Positions 1-7,440 of a stretch of DNA of 47,399 nt are shown here, in pieces. Under the pieces are notes generated by a model. It was not told the DNA's origin, did no database searches, and saw only the letters and a list, made by a program, of their open reading frames with translations. Every line of letters begins with the position of its first letter. The stretch's first letter is position 1. The stretch spans positions 1 to 47,399 of IMG/VR virus record IMGVR_UViG_3300005600_000040, one strand, 5' to 3'. The translations under genes were made by a program, and so were the position numbers. Origin of the DNA: a virus.

Positions 1-70
1 TCCATTTTAATATTTCTTTCCATATATCTTTCTGACCTTTATCAACATTAGAAGATTCTTTAATGACGTC
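1..70. repeat. terminal direct repeat, left copy
   Basis: These 70 bases are identical to the last 70 bases of the window (47330-47399). The repeat lies inside a minus-strand reading frame that starts at 388, runs off the left end and continues from the right end to a stop at 47274-47276. That continuity indicates an overlap produced when a circular or circularly permuted genome is assembled, rather than a biological terminal redundancy. Confidence 0.95.
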
Positions 71-388
71 TTGTTCTTGCTTAACTACATCTACTTTATC
101 ATAAACTTCTTTAATTGTTCTTTCTATAGTTTCTATTCTATATAGATCATTACGATTGGCTTGCCATAATTCAGAAGAATGGATTTTCTTTTCGTGTATA
201 TCTAATCTATTTCCGAATCTAGCTAATGTATCATCATGGTTATTCACTTTTTCTTCAAGGCGAATAACGTTACTTAGCTTATCTTCAATATTGGAAAGTC
301 TAGAAGATATAGCATCTAAAGATTTCCATAATCTAGCTTCGGTAATTTGATCCACTGATTCAATCTCGTGTATATTGGGATTCGGCAT
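1..388 (-). CDS. coiled-coil protein with C-terminal membrane segment, 5' part (gene split by contig ends)
   Basis: The minus-strand frame starts at ATG 388 (MPNPNIHEIES...) and is open to base 1. Across the circular junction it continues to TAA at 47274-47276, giving 147 aa in all. The N-terminal two thirds are charged and heptad-like (SRLSNIEDKLSNVIRLEEKV), typical of a coiled coil. The C-terminus, encoded at the other end of the window, holds one hydrophobic segment (WISTIFGGIIIFMM) followed by a short polar tail. A long coil followed by a C-terminal anchor resembles XhlA-type/hemolysin-like phage membrane proteins that act in lysis or as holin partners; this is inferred from architecture only. 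It lies downstream of the capsid genes behind a hairpin and a large inverted repeat. The Shine-Dalgarno is weak. A virion or tail-attached anchor is an alternative. Confidence 0.75.
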   Translation of the reverse strand, partial: MPNPNIHEIESVDQITEARLWKSLDAISSRLSNIEDKLSNVIRLEEKVNNHDDTLARFGNRLDIHEKKIHSSELWQANRNDLYRIETIERTIKEVYDKVDVVKQEQDVIKESSNVDKGQKDIWKEILKW

Positions 389-411
389 AAGATATACAAC
401 TTTATTATTAA

Positions 412-451
412 CTCTTATTAATAAACCTTTTATAAGATTTATTAATAAGAG
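412..451. repeat. 14-bp perfect inverted repeat in intergenic DNA
   Basis: Arms CTCTTATTAATAAA (412-425) and TTTATTAATAAGAG (438-451) are perfectly complementary around a 12-nt spacer. The element sits between the end of the capsid operon and the start of the coiled-coil gene and abuts the GGGGTC/GACCCC hairpin. It could be a protein-binding operator, a large RNA hairpin shaping the 3' end of the capsid message, or part of a transcription boundary. Confidence 0.7.
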
Positions 452-468
452 GGGTCAGTTAAGACCCC
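451..468 (-). terminator. hairpin after the capsid-accessory gene, possible weak terminator
   Basis: GGGGTC (451-456) and GACCCC (463-468) form a 6-bp GC-rich stem with a 6-nt loop, just downstream of the stop of the 475-771 gene on the minus strand. The following minus-strand sequence is TCTTATTAATAAAT, which is T-rich but not a clean U tract, so termination may be partial. Confidence 0.5.
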
Positions 469-474
469 TTTAAG

Positions 475-771
475 TTATTCAGACTTAGCAGTCTTTTTAG
501 GACGGGGTTCGGATTTAGATTTGGATTTGGTATCCGGATCTACTTCCATTTCTTTATCGTCCTGAGCAGCACCAAAATCAATTTGACCTGAATCTTTCAG
601 CTTTTGAACATAAGGATTATTTTTCTTTGAACCACCTGGAACAAAGCTTTTCCAATGATCATCGTTTACGCTGTTAAATCCAGGAGCGAGTCGAACCAGA
701 ACTCGGTTACCATTCGCACCAATTGTTTTAAGGTTAAACTGACGAGCAGTATTATTCATTACTCCGGCCAT
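475..771 (-). CDS. small head-region protein, unknown function
   Basis: A 98-aa protein encoded directly after the major capsid gene (5 nt separate the two). Residues 1-60 look folded (FNLKTIGANGNRVLVRLAPG...). The C-terminus is highly charged and low-complexity (KSKSKSEPRPKKTAKSE), as often seen in small capsid-associated proteins. I recognise no family. Position and size suggest a head decoration or stabilising role, which is inference. A second in-frame ATG at residue 5 has GGAG only 3 nt upstream, so residue 1 is the more likely start. Confidence 0.7.
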   Translation of the reverse strand: MAGVMNNTARQFNLKTIGANGNRVLVRLAPGFNSVNDDHWKSFVPGGSKKNNPYVQKLKDSGQIDFGAAQDDKEMEVDPDTKSKSKSEPRPKKTAKSE

Positions 772-776
772 AATGA

Positions 777-1817
777 TTAAATCCCTGTTAGAATGTTAAG
801 AGAAAGAGGATAGTAAATGTTTAGACCTGCTAAACGATTACGTCCAGGAACAACGAATTCCAGATTCTTCTGCTGAACAGGCATCATTTCCAGTTCTACT
901 GGGATTTCCAGTTGAAGTTTATCTGGGCTACGGTCGTATACTACCATTGCATCTTCGGTTAGCTCAGGGTTATTAGCCGCTGAACATTCGTTTACAGGAA
1001 TGACATCCGCTTCTGAGGACAGATAAGGGCTATTCATTACCAAGTATTGGAGAATAGTAGTGTCGCTGTTAGCGGAGCGTGGAGTGCTCGCGATATACGA
1101 CCATTGCGCCGGTGGAAGAAGCAACGTATTACCACGTTCAACCATGTTAGTAGTTTCAAAGATATCTGCAAAAGCATCATTGATGTCAAACAGAATCTCA
1201 TCAGGAGTTTTATTAACCCACTCAGTACCGCTGCCAGCATCAACAACTGAACCAGTCGGGATATTCGGGTTGCTGAACAATCCAGGAAGATTGCTAGTTT
1301 CATCACCGTAAAACGCTACATTATTAACAACCTGCTCAACTGAACGCATTGCAGCATTGGCACGACGTTGATCTAACGCTGCACCAGTAAGCTGAGAAGC
1401 TTGAATTTCGTCAAGGTTGTAACCGTAGCTAGTACCAACCGAACGGACTGGGATAGTGGTTTCTTTACCTGCTACGTCAGCACGAGGTAAATCATCAGCG
1501 TAGGCGTTAATGATTTTAGCTGCACCAACCATATCGTAAGTACGATAAGTGATAGAGCTAATTCCCGGACCACCTTCGTTAGATACTGGGAACAATTCAC
1601 GGGCTTTTAATTCCGCGTATTTGACGTCGTAACTACGGGCTTTAATATGTTCCAATTGGCGTTGGAAGAATACAGCGCCATCGGCATCCATGATACCGTT
1701 GTTCATGGCGGTAGCAATAGCACCGTCAAGAGTCAGGGATTTACCCTGTTCAGTTACAGTAGCAACCGCACCGTCAAAGGTTACAGTTCCACCGTTTCGT
1801 AATTTAAAGTTTCGCAT
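777..1817 (-). CDS. major capsid protein, DUF2184 family
   Basis: A 346-aa protein resembling DUF2184 phage major capsid proteins (HK97-like fold), which build the icosahedral shell. Recognisable stretches are the DGAVFFQRQLEHIKARSYDV segment, the PVRSVGTSYGYNLDEIQASQ region (about residues 122-142), LPGLFSNPN (about 176-184) and a C-terminal NRLAGLNIYYPLSLNI strand. It lies downstream of the DUF2213 protease/scaffold and the DUF2190 cement gene, the usual order for this head module. The spacing of 14 nt after the cement gene contains an AGGAGC-type Shine-Dalgarno. Because the protease gene is upstream, some N-terminal processing during maturation is possible. Confidence 0.9.
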   Translation of the reverse strand: MRNFKLRNGGTVTFDGAVATVTEQGKSLTLDGAIATAMNNGIMDADGAVFFQRQLEHIKARSYDVKYAELKARELFPVSNEGGPGISSITYRTYDMVGAAKIINAYADDLPRADVAGKETTIPVRSVGTSYGYNLDEIQASQLTGAALDQRRANAAMRSVEQVVNNVAFYGDETSNLPGLFSNPNIPTGSVVDAGSGTEWVNKTPDEILFDINDAFADIFETTNMVERGNTLLLPPAQWSYIASTPRSANSDTTILQYLVMNSPYLSSEADVIPVNECSAANNPELTEDAMVVYDRSPDKLQLEIPVELEMMPVQQKNLEFVVPGRNRLAGLNIYYPLSLNILTGI

Positions 1818-1831
1818 TATATTTGCTCCTG

Positions 1832-2314
1832 TTATGCGCCAGCGGTAGAGCCGCGACCGTAAAGATTAATGATACCGACTTCACCTGCTACAGTGGTAGA
1901 AACCCATACTGCACCGTCTACAGAAGTCTCACCTACACCAGCCGCACCCGAGTCCAGAACACCAGTTCCGTCGGTATATTTAACAGGATCTTCAGGTGAA
2001 CAACCGCTAGGACATACCGCGTAGATATAACCTTCTTCCATTACACCTACGGTTTCGTTTTGAGAGTACTTAATAGCACCTGTATTCGCAACACCTTCAC
2101 GTTCAAGTGAGCGGATAGAAATACCTAGGAAATCAGCAGAACCAGCAAGAACGACTTGTTTTTCAGGATCTGTCCCACGAGCAACCGCTACGCCGAATGG
2201 GATACCAGCTTCTGTTTCGCAAGCGTAAGAATTGATTGTATCTGGATGTAGCGCATAAATCATACCTGCGAGAGCAGCGCGAATACCCAGAGAGTAAGAA
2301 GTTTGAGCAGACAT
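1832..2314 (-). CDS. head decoration/structural cement protein (DUF2190-like)
   Basis: A 160-aa protein rich in Gly, Ala, Val and Ser with short beta-strand-like segments (PFGVAVARGTDPEKQVVLAG, AVWVSTTVAGEVGIINLYGRG), typical of DUF2190 / Gp24-type structural cement proteins that bind the outside of the capsid. Its ATG overlaps the stop of the protease/scaffold gene (TAATG), so translation is coupled. The position between scaffold and major capsid genes supports a head role. The assignment rests on sequence style and context rather than a catalytic motif. Confidence 0.75.
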   Translation of the reverse strand: MSAQTSYSLGIRAALAGMIYALHPDTINSYACETEAGIPFGVAVARGTDPEKQVVLAGSADFLGISIRSLEREGVANTGAIKYSQNETVGVMEEGYIYAVCPSGCSPEDPVKYTDGTGVLDSGAAGVGETSVDGAVWVSTTVAGEVGIINLYGRGSTAGA

Positions 2315-2904
2315 TATTTATCTCCTTTAGTTTTCCAAGCGTTACGAGAATCACTAATGTATTTCGCACGAGCTTTTTGAGATTCAGAAAGACCGTTATC
2401 AGCGTCTTCCGTATATTCTTTTTCAACCTGTTTACGGAAAGCATTATCCAAGCTGAATTGACTATTGGTTTCGCAATTTTCAACCAGAATATCAAAACGA
2501 GCTTGAATGTAATCAGCGCTAACTGAATCCATTTGAACACCAGAACATTTATCAGCTACCACTTCAGCCATCAATGTTTTCGCGTCTTTACCTTGCCATT
2601 TGGTTTCAGGTGAAATACTGAGTACCTTAGAAATTAATTCCATACGGTCAGCAATCAACTTGTCCGTAGAATCAGCGTCTAAGATTTTAGAATTGGCGTC
2701 GTCGAGCTGAGCTTGTAACGAGTCTTTGGATTCTTGAGATTTCTTTTTCTCTTCCTCCATTTCCTCGTCTTTCTTTACCATTTCCTCGTCTTTTTCTTTG
2801 AGTTGTTCTTCAGCATCTGAAACTTTAGCTTGCAGTTTACCAACTGCTTGAGCAGCCTGTTCAGATACTTCGAAGTCAACCCCATCGATTGTGATTTTAG
2901 CCAT
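2314..2904 (-). CDS. putative nested scaffold protein from internal start
   Basis: Within the protease-scaffold gene an in-frame ATG at 2904 (MAKITIDGVDF...) is preceded by AGAGGA with about a 10-nt gap. It would give a 196-aa product containing the whole coiled-coil scaffold region but no protease domain. This mirrors lambda C/Nu3, where the scaffold is made from a nested start. The evidence is the Shine-Dalgarno and the position at the domain boundary; expression is inferred. Confidence 0.5.
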   Translation of the reverse strand: MAKITIDGVDFEVSEQAAQAVGKLQAKVSDAEEQLKEKDEEMVKKDEEMEEEKKKSQESKDSLQAQLDDANSKILDADSTDKLIADRMELISKVLSISPETKWQGKDAKTLMAEVVADKCSGVQMDSVSADYIQARFDILVENCETNSQFSLDNAFRKQVEKEYTEDADNGLSESQKARAKYISDSRNAWKTKGDK

Positions 2905-3474
2905 TATGACTTCATCCTCTGGGTTTATTGAATGATCAGCCACTCTGCAAGCTGGTCCAGCGCGGCCTTTATCGACTACGGCAATATGATTGCCACGTAT
3001 TTTCCTCTGAATGCAATCGTAATGTTCGCCTTCAGGAGAAATTCCAGGAGTCCAATCAAATACATTTAAGTATCCGTTAGACAGTTCAACTTTCCCGCTT
3101 TCAATTTGGTCAATTGTTTCTTGGTCTGTAATATTTAATACAGCCGTTACATAATCGCCATCTTGGGAAATTTCACGTTCTGACATACCCACTGAATACT
3201 TCTTAGAATTAGAAGTGTTTACGAGTTCAGGAGGATGATTATTAGTTACAGGTTTAGCAGCAAAAGAAGCTAATGATTCAGGGTCAAACACTTCTTCAGG
3301 TGGTCTATAAGCCACAATTAAATCGGTAGGTTCGCGGTCTTTAAGACCTAGTTCAGCCGCTAAATAAGTTTGAGTTCCTGTACGACTTATACGAGCAGGA
3401 ACTCTTAAAAAGCCCTCCTCGGTATAAGTTCTTTCTGTAGGTAAATTCAGTCTATCTTGAATGTACATTTTCAA
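2314..3474 (-). CDS. prohead protease-scaffold fusion (DUF2213)
   Basis: A 386-aa protein with two parts. Residues 1-175 match DUF2213, a phage protease domain: a His in TNNHPPELV (about 80) and a Ser in VELSNGYL (about 130) are the likely catalytic residues. Residues 190-270 form a long acidic/basic coiled coil (EEQLKEKDEEMVKKDEEM), followed by a helical C-terminal region typical of scaffolding proteins. The expected role is to drive procapsid assembly and then clear the scaffold by proteolysis. A good internal start at 2904 could also yield the scaffold part alone. It is translationally coupled (TAATG) to the cement gene. Confidence 0.85.
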   Translation of the reverse strand: MKMYIQDRLNLPTERTYTEEGFLRVPARISRTGTQTYLAAELGLKDREPTDLIVAYRPPEEVFDPESLASFAAKPVTNNHPPELVNTSNSKKYSVGMSEREISQDGDYVTAVLNITDQETIDQIESGKVELSNGYLNVFDWTPGISPEGEHYDCIQRKIRGNHIAVVDKGRAGPACRVADHSINPEDEVIMAKITIDGVDFEVSEQAAQAVGKLQAKVSDAEEQLKEKDEEMVKKDEEMEEEKKKSQESKDSLQAQLDDANSKILDADSTDKLIADRMELISKVLSISPETKWQGKDAKTLMAEVVADKCSGVQMDSVSADYIQARFDILVENCETNSQFSLDNAFRKQVEKEYTEDADNGLSESQKARAKYISDSRNAWKTKGDK

Positions 3475-3547
3475 ACCCTAAATATTTATACTCATATTAA
3501 ATTAAAATCTAATTAAAAACAAATTCCAAGTTTAATTTAAAACGGCT

Positions 3548-4369
3548 TTACAAATTAATAATAGGTTGAGCCACACAACGACAATTAATATCTTGTCCTG
3601 GATGACCTGTTTCTTTAGGCGGTGAGTCCCATCTAAAACGTTTTCCATTATTATGTCTATGGGAATCACGTACACGACCATCTTCAGATGTACGCCATAT
3701 ATATTCTTCAATACCTAAATTTTTCTGTCTCTTTTCATTAAGATTAGAATTTAATTTACTGGTTTGATCTCTAGCTATCAATTTAGCTCTTTTATACGTA
3801 GTGTTATTAATCTTCTGAATTTCTTTAATTAAGGAACTTGATTTAAGACCACGAGTTGTATTCTGCCAAACAACGGTTTCTATCTTTTTAAAATATTCAT
3901 CCGGAATAGATTTAATCAGATTTACATTCTCGTTTACTGCGCCTATCAAAGAGTCTTCCAAGCCTTCATTCTGTATGATAGAATTTAAGTTTACGCCCGT
4001 TGCATTTTCCATAGCTTTATAAAAACGTTGCCGCTGAGTATTATCAATATTACCTACAAACGCCTCAGAAACCCTCTGAGCTTGCAAACCTATATTATTG
4101 TAACTAGCCCTAAGCCTATTAAAAGCTTGCTGTAAAGTCGTCGCATAGGCGTCCTGAACGTACTCATGCTCGTAGCTTTTTAATATAGGGTATATCGTAG
4201 TCTCAACTTCCTCTTTAAGACTACGCGCTAATTCCTGCAACTGTTTACGATAACGAACCTCAGGACTCTTCGGATTCTTCACTGGTTGAGCTGTTTTCTG
4301 TTTCCTCTTCTTCATTTCCTTGCTGTTCTTCAGCTTCAGTTCGGTCGGCAAAGGCATCAACGTCGTCAT
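3548..4369 (-). CDS. minor head protein, Mu gpF / SPP1 gp7-like
   Basis: A 273-aa protein whose C-terminal third carries the Mu F / SPP1 gp7 head-morphogenesis signature: IWRTSEDGRVRDSHRHNNGK, then GHPGQDINCRCVAQP. The N-terminal half is helical and basic. Family members are few-copy capsid proteins at or near the portal that help genome packaging or ejection. The ATG at 4369 lies 110 nt inside the portal gene but has AGAGGA 8 nt upstream, so the long overlap looks real; an internal ATG at 4315 has its AAGGA too close to be used well. A 73-bp AT-rich gap separates it from the protease gene. Confidence 0.85.
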   Translation of the reverse strand: MTTLMPLPTELKLKNSKEMKKRKQKTAQPVKNPKSPEVRYRKQLQELARSLKEEVETTIYPILKSYEHEYVQDAYATTLQQAFNRLRASYNNIGLQAQRVSEAFVGNIDNTQRQRFYKAMENATGVNLNSIIQNEGLEDSLIGAVNENVNLIKSIPDEYFKKIETVVWQNTTRGLKSSSLIKEIQKINNTTYKRAKLIARDQTSKLNSNLNEKRQKNLGIEEYIWRTSEDGRVRDSHRHNNGKRFRWDSPPKETGHPGQDINCRCVAQPIINL

Positions 4370-5684
4370 CTTCGAATTCCTCTAATTCTTCAATAAATTC
4401 ATCATCTATGTTTTTGTATACCTTGTTTTCTTTTAATTCCTTAGCAATGGTAGATTCAGGAACTACATTATTAATTAAATAAATTTGGTCACGCTGAGCA
4501 TTAGCCAAATCTAGATCAGCTTTTTCTTTAGGTGTCATTTGGAATAAAGAAGTAAAGTCGTAATCTAAATTGTCCGAATTGATACCAAGTGATTTAGCCA
4601 TGATTTGGTCAAAGTAATCAAGACGTGGTTTATATTCACGTTTCTGTAACGAACGTACAGTATCATAATAATTTTTGAGGTCACCTTCACCCGTAGCGTT
4701 TAAACCGCTGGCCGAACTACCAAGTAAACGGGTTGCAGGTATATCACACGCACCTGAAAGGAATAATGCAAACTTATCTAATAACGAGTCAAGTCCTGAG
4801 AATGTATTATTCTTAGTTGTAAAGTCTTCCTCTTGGTCTAAGAGCATCATATTATTAAAGCTCTTAAGCATACCAGCCATTGTAAAACGTTTACGTAATA
4901 GGTTTTCACCTTCCGCTGAGGAAAGATATTGCATAAGCCCTTTTACTTTTACAACATCAACGTTAGTCTCATAAACCATGCTCGCTGAACCGTTACATAC
5001 GGTAACAAAGTTAGTTAACGCATCATAAAGACGAGCAAGGACAGAATCAGAAAAGTAGTTATTTCTACGAAATTCATCATAAGGCAATTCAACACCATCA
5101 AATCTAAGTAAGCGACTATGGTGTATCTTAACCGAGGTTTCAGCAAATCGATAATATTCAGGGTAGCCAAAATTAGGGTCCAAAGGGTCAGTTATAGGGG
5201 TTACATCGCTATGCGATAGACGATGCATATCTATAGCTTTAATATGCCTTAATCCACCCTTTTTAATTTTATTTAAATTCAATGGTTTATTAGGTTCTTG
5301 ACCATCGTCAACGGATAAAACTATAAAAGCTGTCCCATATAATCTAGCCCATTTATGAGCCTGATTGAAAGTAGCCGAAAGTTGTAATCTATCCTCTTCA
5401 TCTACCAGCCGTTTAATTAGATCGGGGTCTAAATCAGAAGTAAAAGTACGCCATTCCCTAGTCATATCATCTGGGATAATATCTACTACTTTTCCAGAAA
5501 GCCAATCCGTTCTATACATTGCATTTAGTTCGTCTTGATTTCCTTTAATAGAAATATTACGACTATTAACAAATCTAGAATGAGTTCTTTTATCTTGTTC
5601 CGTACCAAGTTGTGCAACTAAATTTTCAAGACCGTCTCGGATTTCTTCCTCTTGAATTTCAGCTTTTTTAAAATTTTCAGACAT
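4260..5684 (-). CDS. portal protein (DUF1073 type)
   Basis: A 474-aa protein matching DUF1073-type phage portals. Visible hallmarks are DWLSGKVVDIIPDDMTREWR near the N-terminus (about 60-80), an LLRFDGVELPYDEFRRNNYF block (about 190-210) and DIPATRLLGSSASGLNATGEGD (about 320-340). The portal forms the dodecameric DNA channel at one capsid vertex. The C-terminal 60 residues are extremely acidic (EELEEFEDDDVDAF...). Part of this tail is encoded by DNA that also encodes the start of the MuF-like protein. Upstream lies a 156-bp non-coding region with repeated GGTATAC motifs, so this gene probably heads its own head-gene transcript. Shine-Dalgarno AAGGGG precedes the ATG. Confidence 0.92.
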   Translation of the reverse strand: MSENFKKAEIQEEEIRDGLENLVAQLGTEQDKRTHSRFVNSRNISIKGNQDELNAMYRTDWLSGKVVDIIPDDMTREWRTFTSDLDPDLIKRLVDEEDRLQLSATFNQAHKWARLYGTAFIVLSVDDGQEPNKPLNLNKIKKGGLRHIKAIDMHRLSHSDVTPITDPLDPNFGYPEYYRFAETSVKIHHSRLLRFDGVELPYDEFRRNNYFSDSVLARLYDALTNFVTVCNGSASMVYETNVDVVKVKGLMQYLSSAEGENLLRKRFTMAGMLKSFNNMMLLDQEEDFTTKNNTFSGLDSLLDKFALFLSGACDIPATRLLGSSASGLNATGEGDLKNYYDTVRSLQKREYKPRLDYFDQIMAKSLGINSDNLDYDFTSLFQMTPKEKADLDLANAQRDQIYLINNVVPESTIAKELKENKVYKNIDDEFIEELEEFEDDDVDAFADRTEAEEQQGNEEEETENSSTSEESEES

Positions 5685-5840
5685 TTTACGCCCCTTTAAA
5701 AGTGTTAATAAAAAACCGTGTATACCATCATATAAAAATAATTTTTAAATTTTTTATTTTATGTACGTGGTATACCTTAATATTAATTAACAGTATTAAC
5801 TTATAAATTAACTAAACTACCTTTTTCTGGATATTTTAAT
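5685..5840 (-). promoter_or_regulatory. AT-rich leader with GGTATAC motifs upstream of the portal gene
   Basis: This 156-bp gap between the terminase nuclease gene and the portal has no plausible gene. It contains GGTATACC followed by ACGTAC (minus strand, 5764-5776) and a second copy, GGTATACACGG (5717-5727). The first copy is followed by a TAAAATAAAA tract and closely matches a site at 10678-10702, so these look like binding sites for a common regulator or elements of a phage-specific promoter. No convincing sigma70 -35 box is at the right distance. Confidence 0.5.
5752..5777 (-). repeat. shared upstream element, copy A
   Basis: On the minus strand this reads AGGTATACCACGTAC followed by ATAAAATAAAA. 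Copy B at 10678-10702 reads AGGTATACTACGTAG followed by TAAAATAAAA. The two 25-26-bp copies differ only in a few bases and one indel, and each sits upstream of a minus-strand gene run. Confidence 0.65.
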
Positions 5841-6590
5841 TTATCTCATCGCAGATTCTGTAATCTGCATTGTATCAAATACTAATAAGTCTTCAACGGC
5901 ATCTAAACAGGGGTCTATCTGGTCGTCATGTTTATGTGTCATTAAAGGGCTAAACTTACGGAACTCTTCTTTAAAGTCATGTTTCCATGGTGCTTCTTTT
6001 GGAATATGAACATATCCACTGGCAAAGTATTTGACCGCACCCATCGCCCTGAACACCTTGTCAGTATTTCTTTGAATACCCTCAATAGGTATCATATAGT
6101 CGTGCTTTATAGACTGTATGAGCGAGCTACCGGAGCTTTTATCCTCTACCTTTACACAACTCGCACCAAAGGGTTTAAATTGAGTCGGTTTATGTTTACG
6201 CCAAAAGTCCACTAACGCTGACTCTAGTTGAGGGGCTTCCCATTTATCACGTACCAAATCAATAAGAAATATCCCTTTAGTAGGACTACGTCCCCAACAT
6301 TCAAAAACAGAGTAGTCGTTACGTTCAGCAGTTTTCTGAGCAGTATCCGCATAAATCCTAATTAAATCTATATCATTAGGAAGTATCTCGTACTCTTTCC
6401 AGTATTTGTCCTTAAACATACCGCCTCCAGGAGGAGAGGGTTTTTGTTGGTACTGAGCGCTACACGTATAGGGATCACCTACTTCAATAACCTTGAATTT
6501 TTCATAGTCATGCTTAAAAGACCAGAGCATTGTATCCGGAATAATCTTTTCTGGACATAGCTCAGCTATTTGGTTTTGACTAAAAATCAT
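5841..6590 (-). CDS. large terminase, nuclease subunit/part
   Basis: A 249-aa protein equal to the C-terminal RNase H-like nuclease half of a large terminase. CSAQYQQKPSPPGGGMF (about 43-59) is the block that normally links ATPase and nuclease domains. IYADTAQKTAERNDYSV (about 80-96) holds the first metal-binding Asp, and KHDDQIDPCLDAV (about 222-234) the final acidic motif. The nuclease cuts concatemeric DNA during packaging. The ATG lies inside the last codons of the ATPase gene in the +1 frame, and GGAGGT lies 7 nt upstream, an ideal ribosome binding site. The large terminase is therefore made as two polypeptides or, less likely, joined by +1 slippage at TTT TAG. Confidence 0.88.
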   Translation of the reverse strand: MIFSQNQIAELCPEKIIPDTMLWSFKHDYEKFKVIEVGDPYTCSAQYQQKPSPPGGGMFKDKYWKEYEILPNDIDLIRIYADTAQKTAERNDYSVFECWGRSPTKGIFLIDLVRDKWEAPQLESALVDFWRKHKPTQFKPFGASCVKVEDKSSGSSLIQSIKHDYMIPIEGIQRNTDKVFRAMGAVKYFASGYVHIPKEAPWKHDFKEEFRKFSPLMTHKHDDQIDPCLDAVEDLLVFDTMQITESAMR

Positions 6591-7440
6591 ATTCCGGACC
6601 TCCGTGTAAGGCTTTCAGAATACCGTTCATATCGATAGGAATACCGTGTGTATAGTCCTCCGGATATTTTTCCGTGAGCACTTCCTCAGATAAGTATGTG
6701 GGGATTACTAAATGATGCCATTTATCTCCAGACCCACCTCTTAAAAGATACCCTGTTAAATCATCCTCGTGAATACGCTGCATAATATTAATCATAGGGA
6801 TTTCTTCAACTGCCAAGCGTGAGCGCATTGTATTGTTGAAACGGTTATTAATCGCACTACGTTTGACCTGAGAATAAGCGTCATCTGGTTTAACAGGGTC
6901 ATCATTTACGAATGCACCAGTAAATCCGTCTTCCATACGTCCTGCTCTAAATCCAGTTATCTGACCTCCGGAACTAGTAGCCATCATCCCACCACCTACT
7001 TCTGTAAACCATCGCTTTTTCCCTTTTTTATCTGCTCTAGTACGCATAGGGAATAAGTCCTGGAATTCTTGGCTTTCCACCATTTCTTTAATCTTGGAAC
7101 TATTTTCCTGAGCTAGGTCTCCAGAATAAGAAGTATGTATAAATTTGGAACGAGGATTTATAGCTAGACCACGGGAAATAAAATTCAGAACAACTTGTTC
7201 CGTCTTTGTATATCCCGGAGCAATATTAACTATTAGTCTTGAGATTTTACCATCGTAAACAGCCTGTAATACATATTCAATTACGTAATGATGCCAATTA
7301 AGAATCATCTTATTACCTTCACGCAATTTGAAGAAATAACGCATAAACTGAAGACCGTCATTTAATAACATATAGCGGAGCATTCGCTTTTCGTTAAATG
7401 ACCATTGTTCGGTTAATTCTAATTCTTCAGAACTCATCAT
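6580..7440 (-). CDS. large terminase, ATPase subunit/part
   Basis: A 286-aa protein corresponding to the N-terminal packaging ATPase domain of TerL. LIVNIAPGYTKTEQVV (about 69-84) is the Walker A region in the divergent PGYTKT form seen in many phage terminases. GAFVNDDPVKPDDA (about 175-188) is Walker B, and NIMQRIHEDDLTGYLL (about 217-232) the coupling/motif III region. The protein stops after GGPEYDF, just where the nuclease domain would begin, and the nuclease is encoded by the overlapping downstream gene. It is preceded by AAAGG and overlaps the end of the small terminase gene. Confidence 0.9.
   Translation of the reverse strand: MMSSEELELTEQWSFNEKRMLRYMLLNDGLQFMRYFFKLREGNKMILNWHHYVIEYVLQAVYDGKISRLIVNIAPGYTKTEQVVLNFISRGLAINPRSKFIHTSYSGDLAQENSSKIKEMVESQEFQDLFPMRTRADKKGKKRWFTEVGGGMMATSSGGQITGFRAGRMEDGFTGAFVNDDPVKPDDAYSQVKRSAINNRFNNTMRSRLAVEEIPMINIMQRIHEDDLTGYLLRGGSGDKWHHLVIPTYLSEEVLTEKYPEDYTHGIPIDMNGILKALHGGPEYDF

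Noticed and set aside
1-70. biological short direct terminal repeat used for packaging
   Set aside because: The repeat lies inside a reading frame that is restored only by joining the ends once, which is what an assembly overlap gives.
156-350. plus-strand protein frame of 64 codons
   Set aside because: It is antisense to the coiled-coil gene, has no ribosome binding site and no family pattern.
5841-6590. terminase split explained as an assembly frameshift
   Set aside because: The downstream frame has its own ATG and a strong GGAGGT ribosome binding site at correct spacing, and the split falls at the domain boundary; an error cannot be fully excluded without reads.
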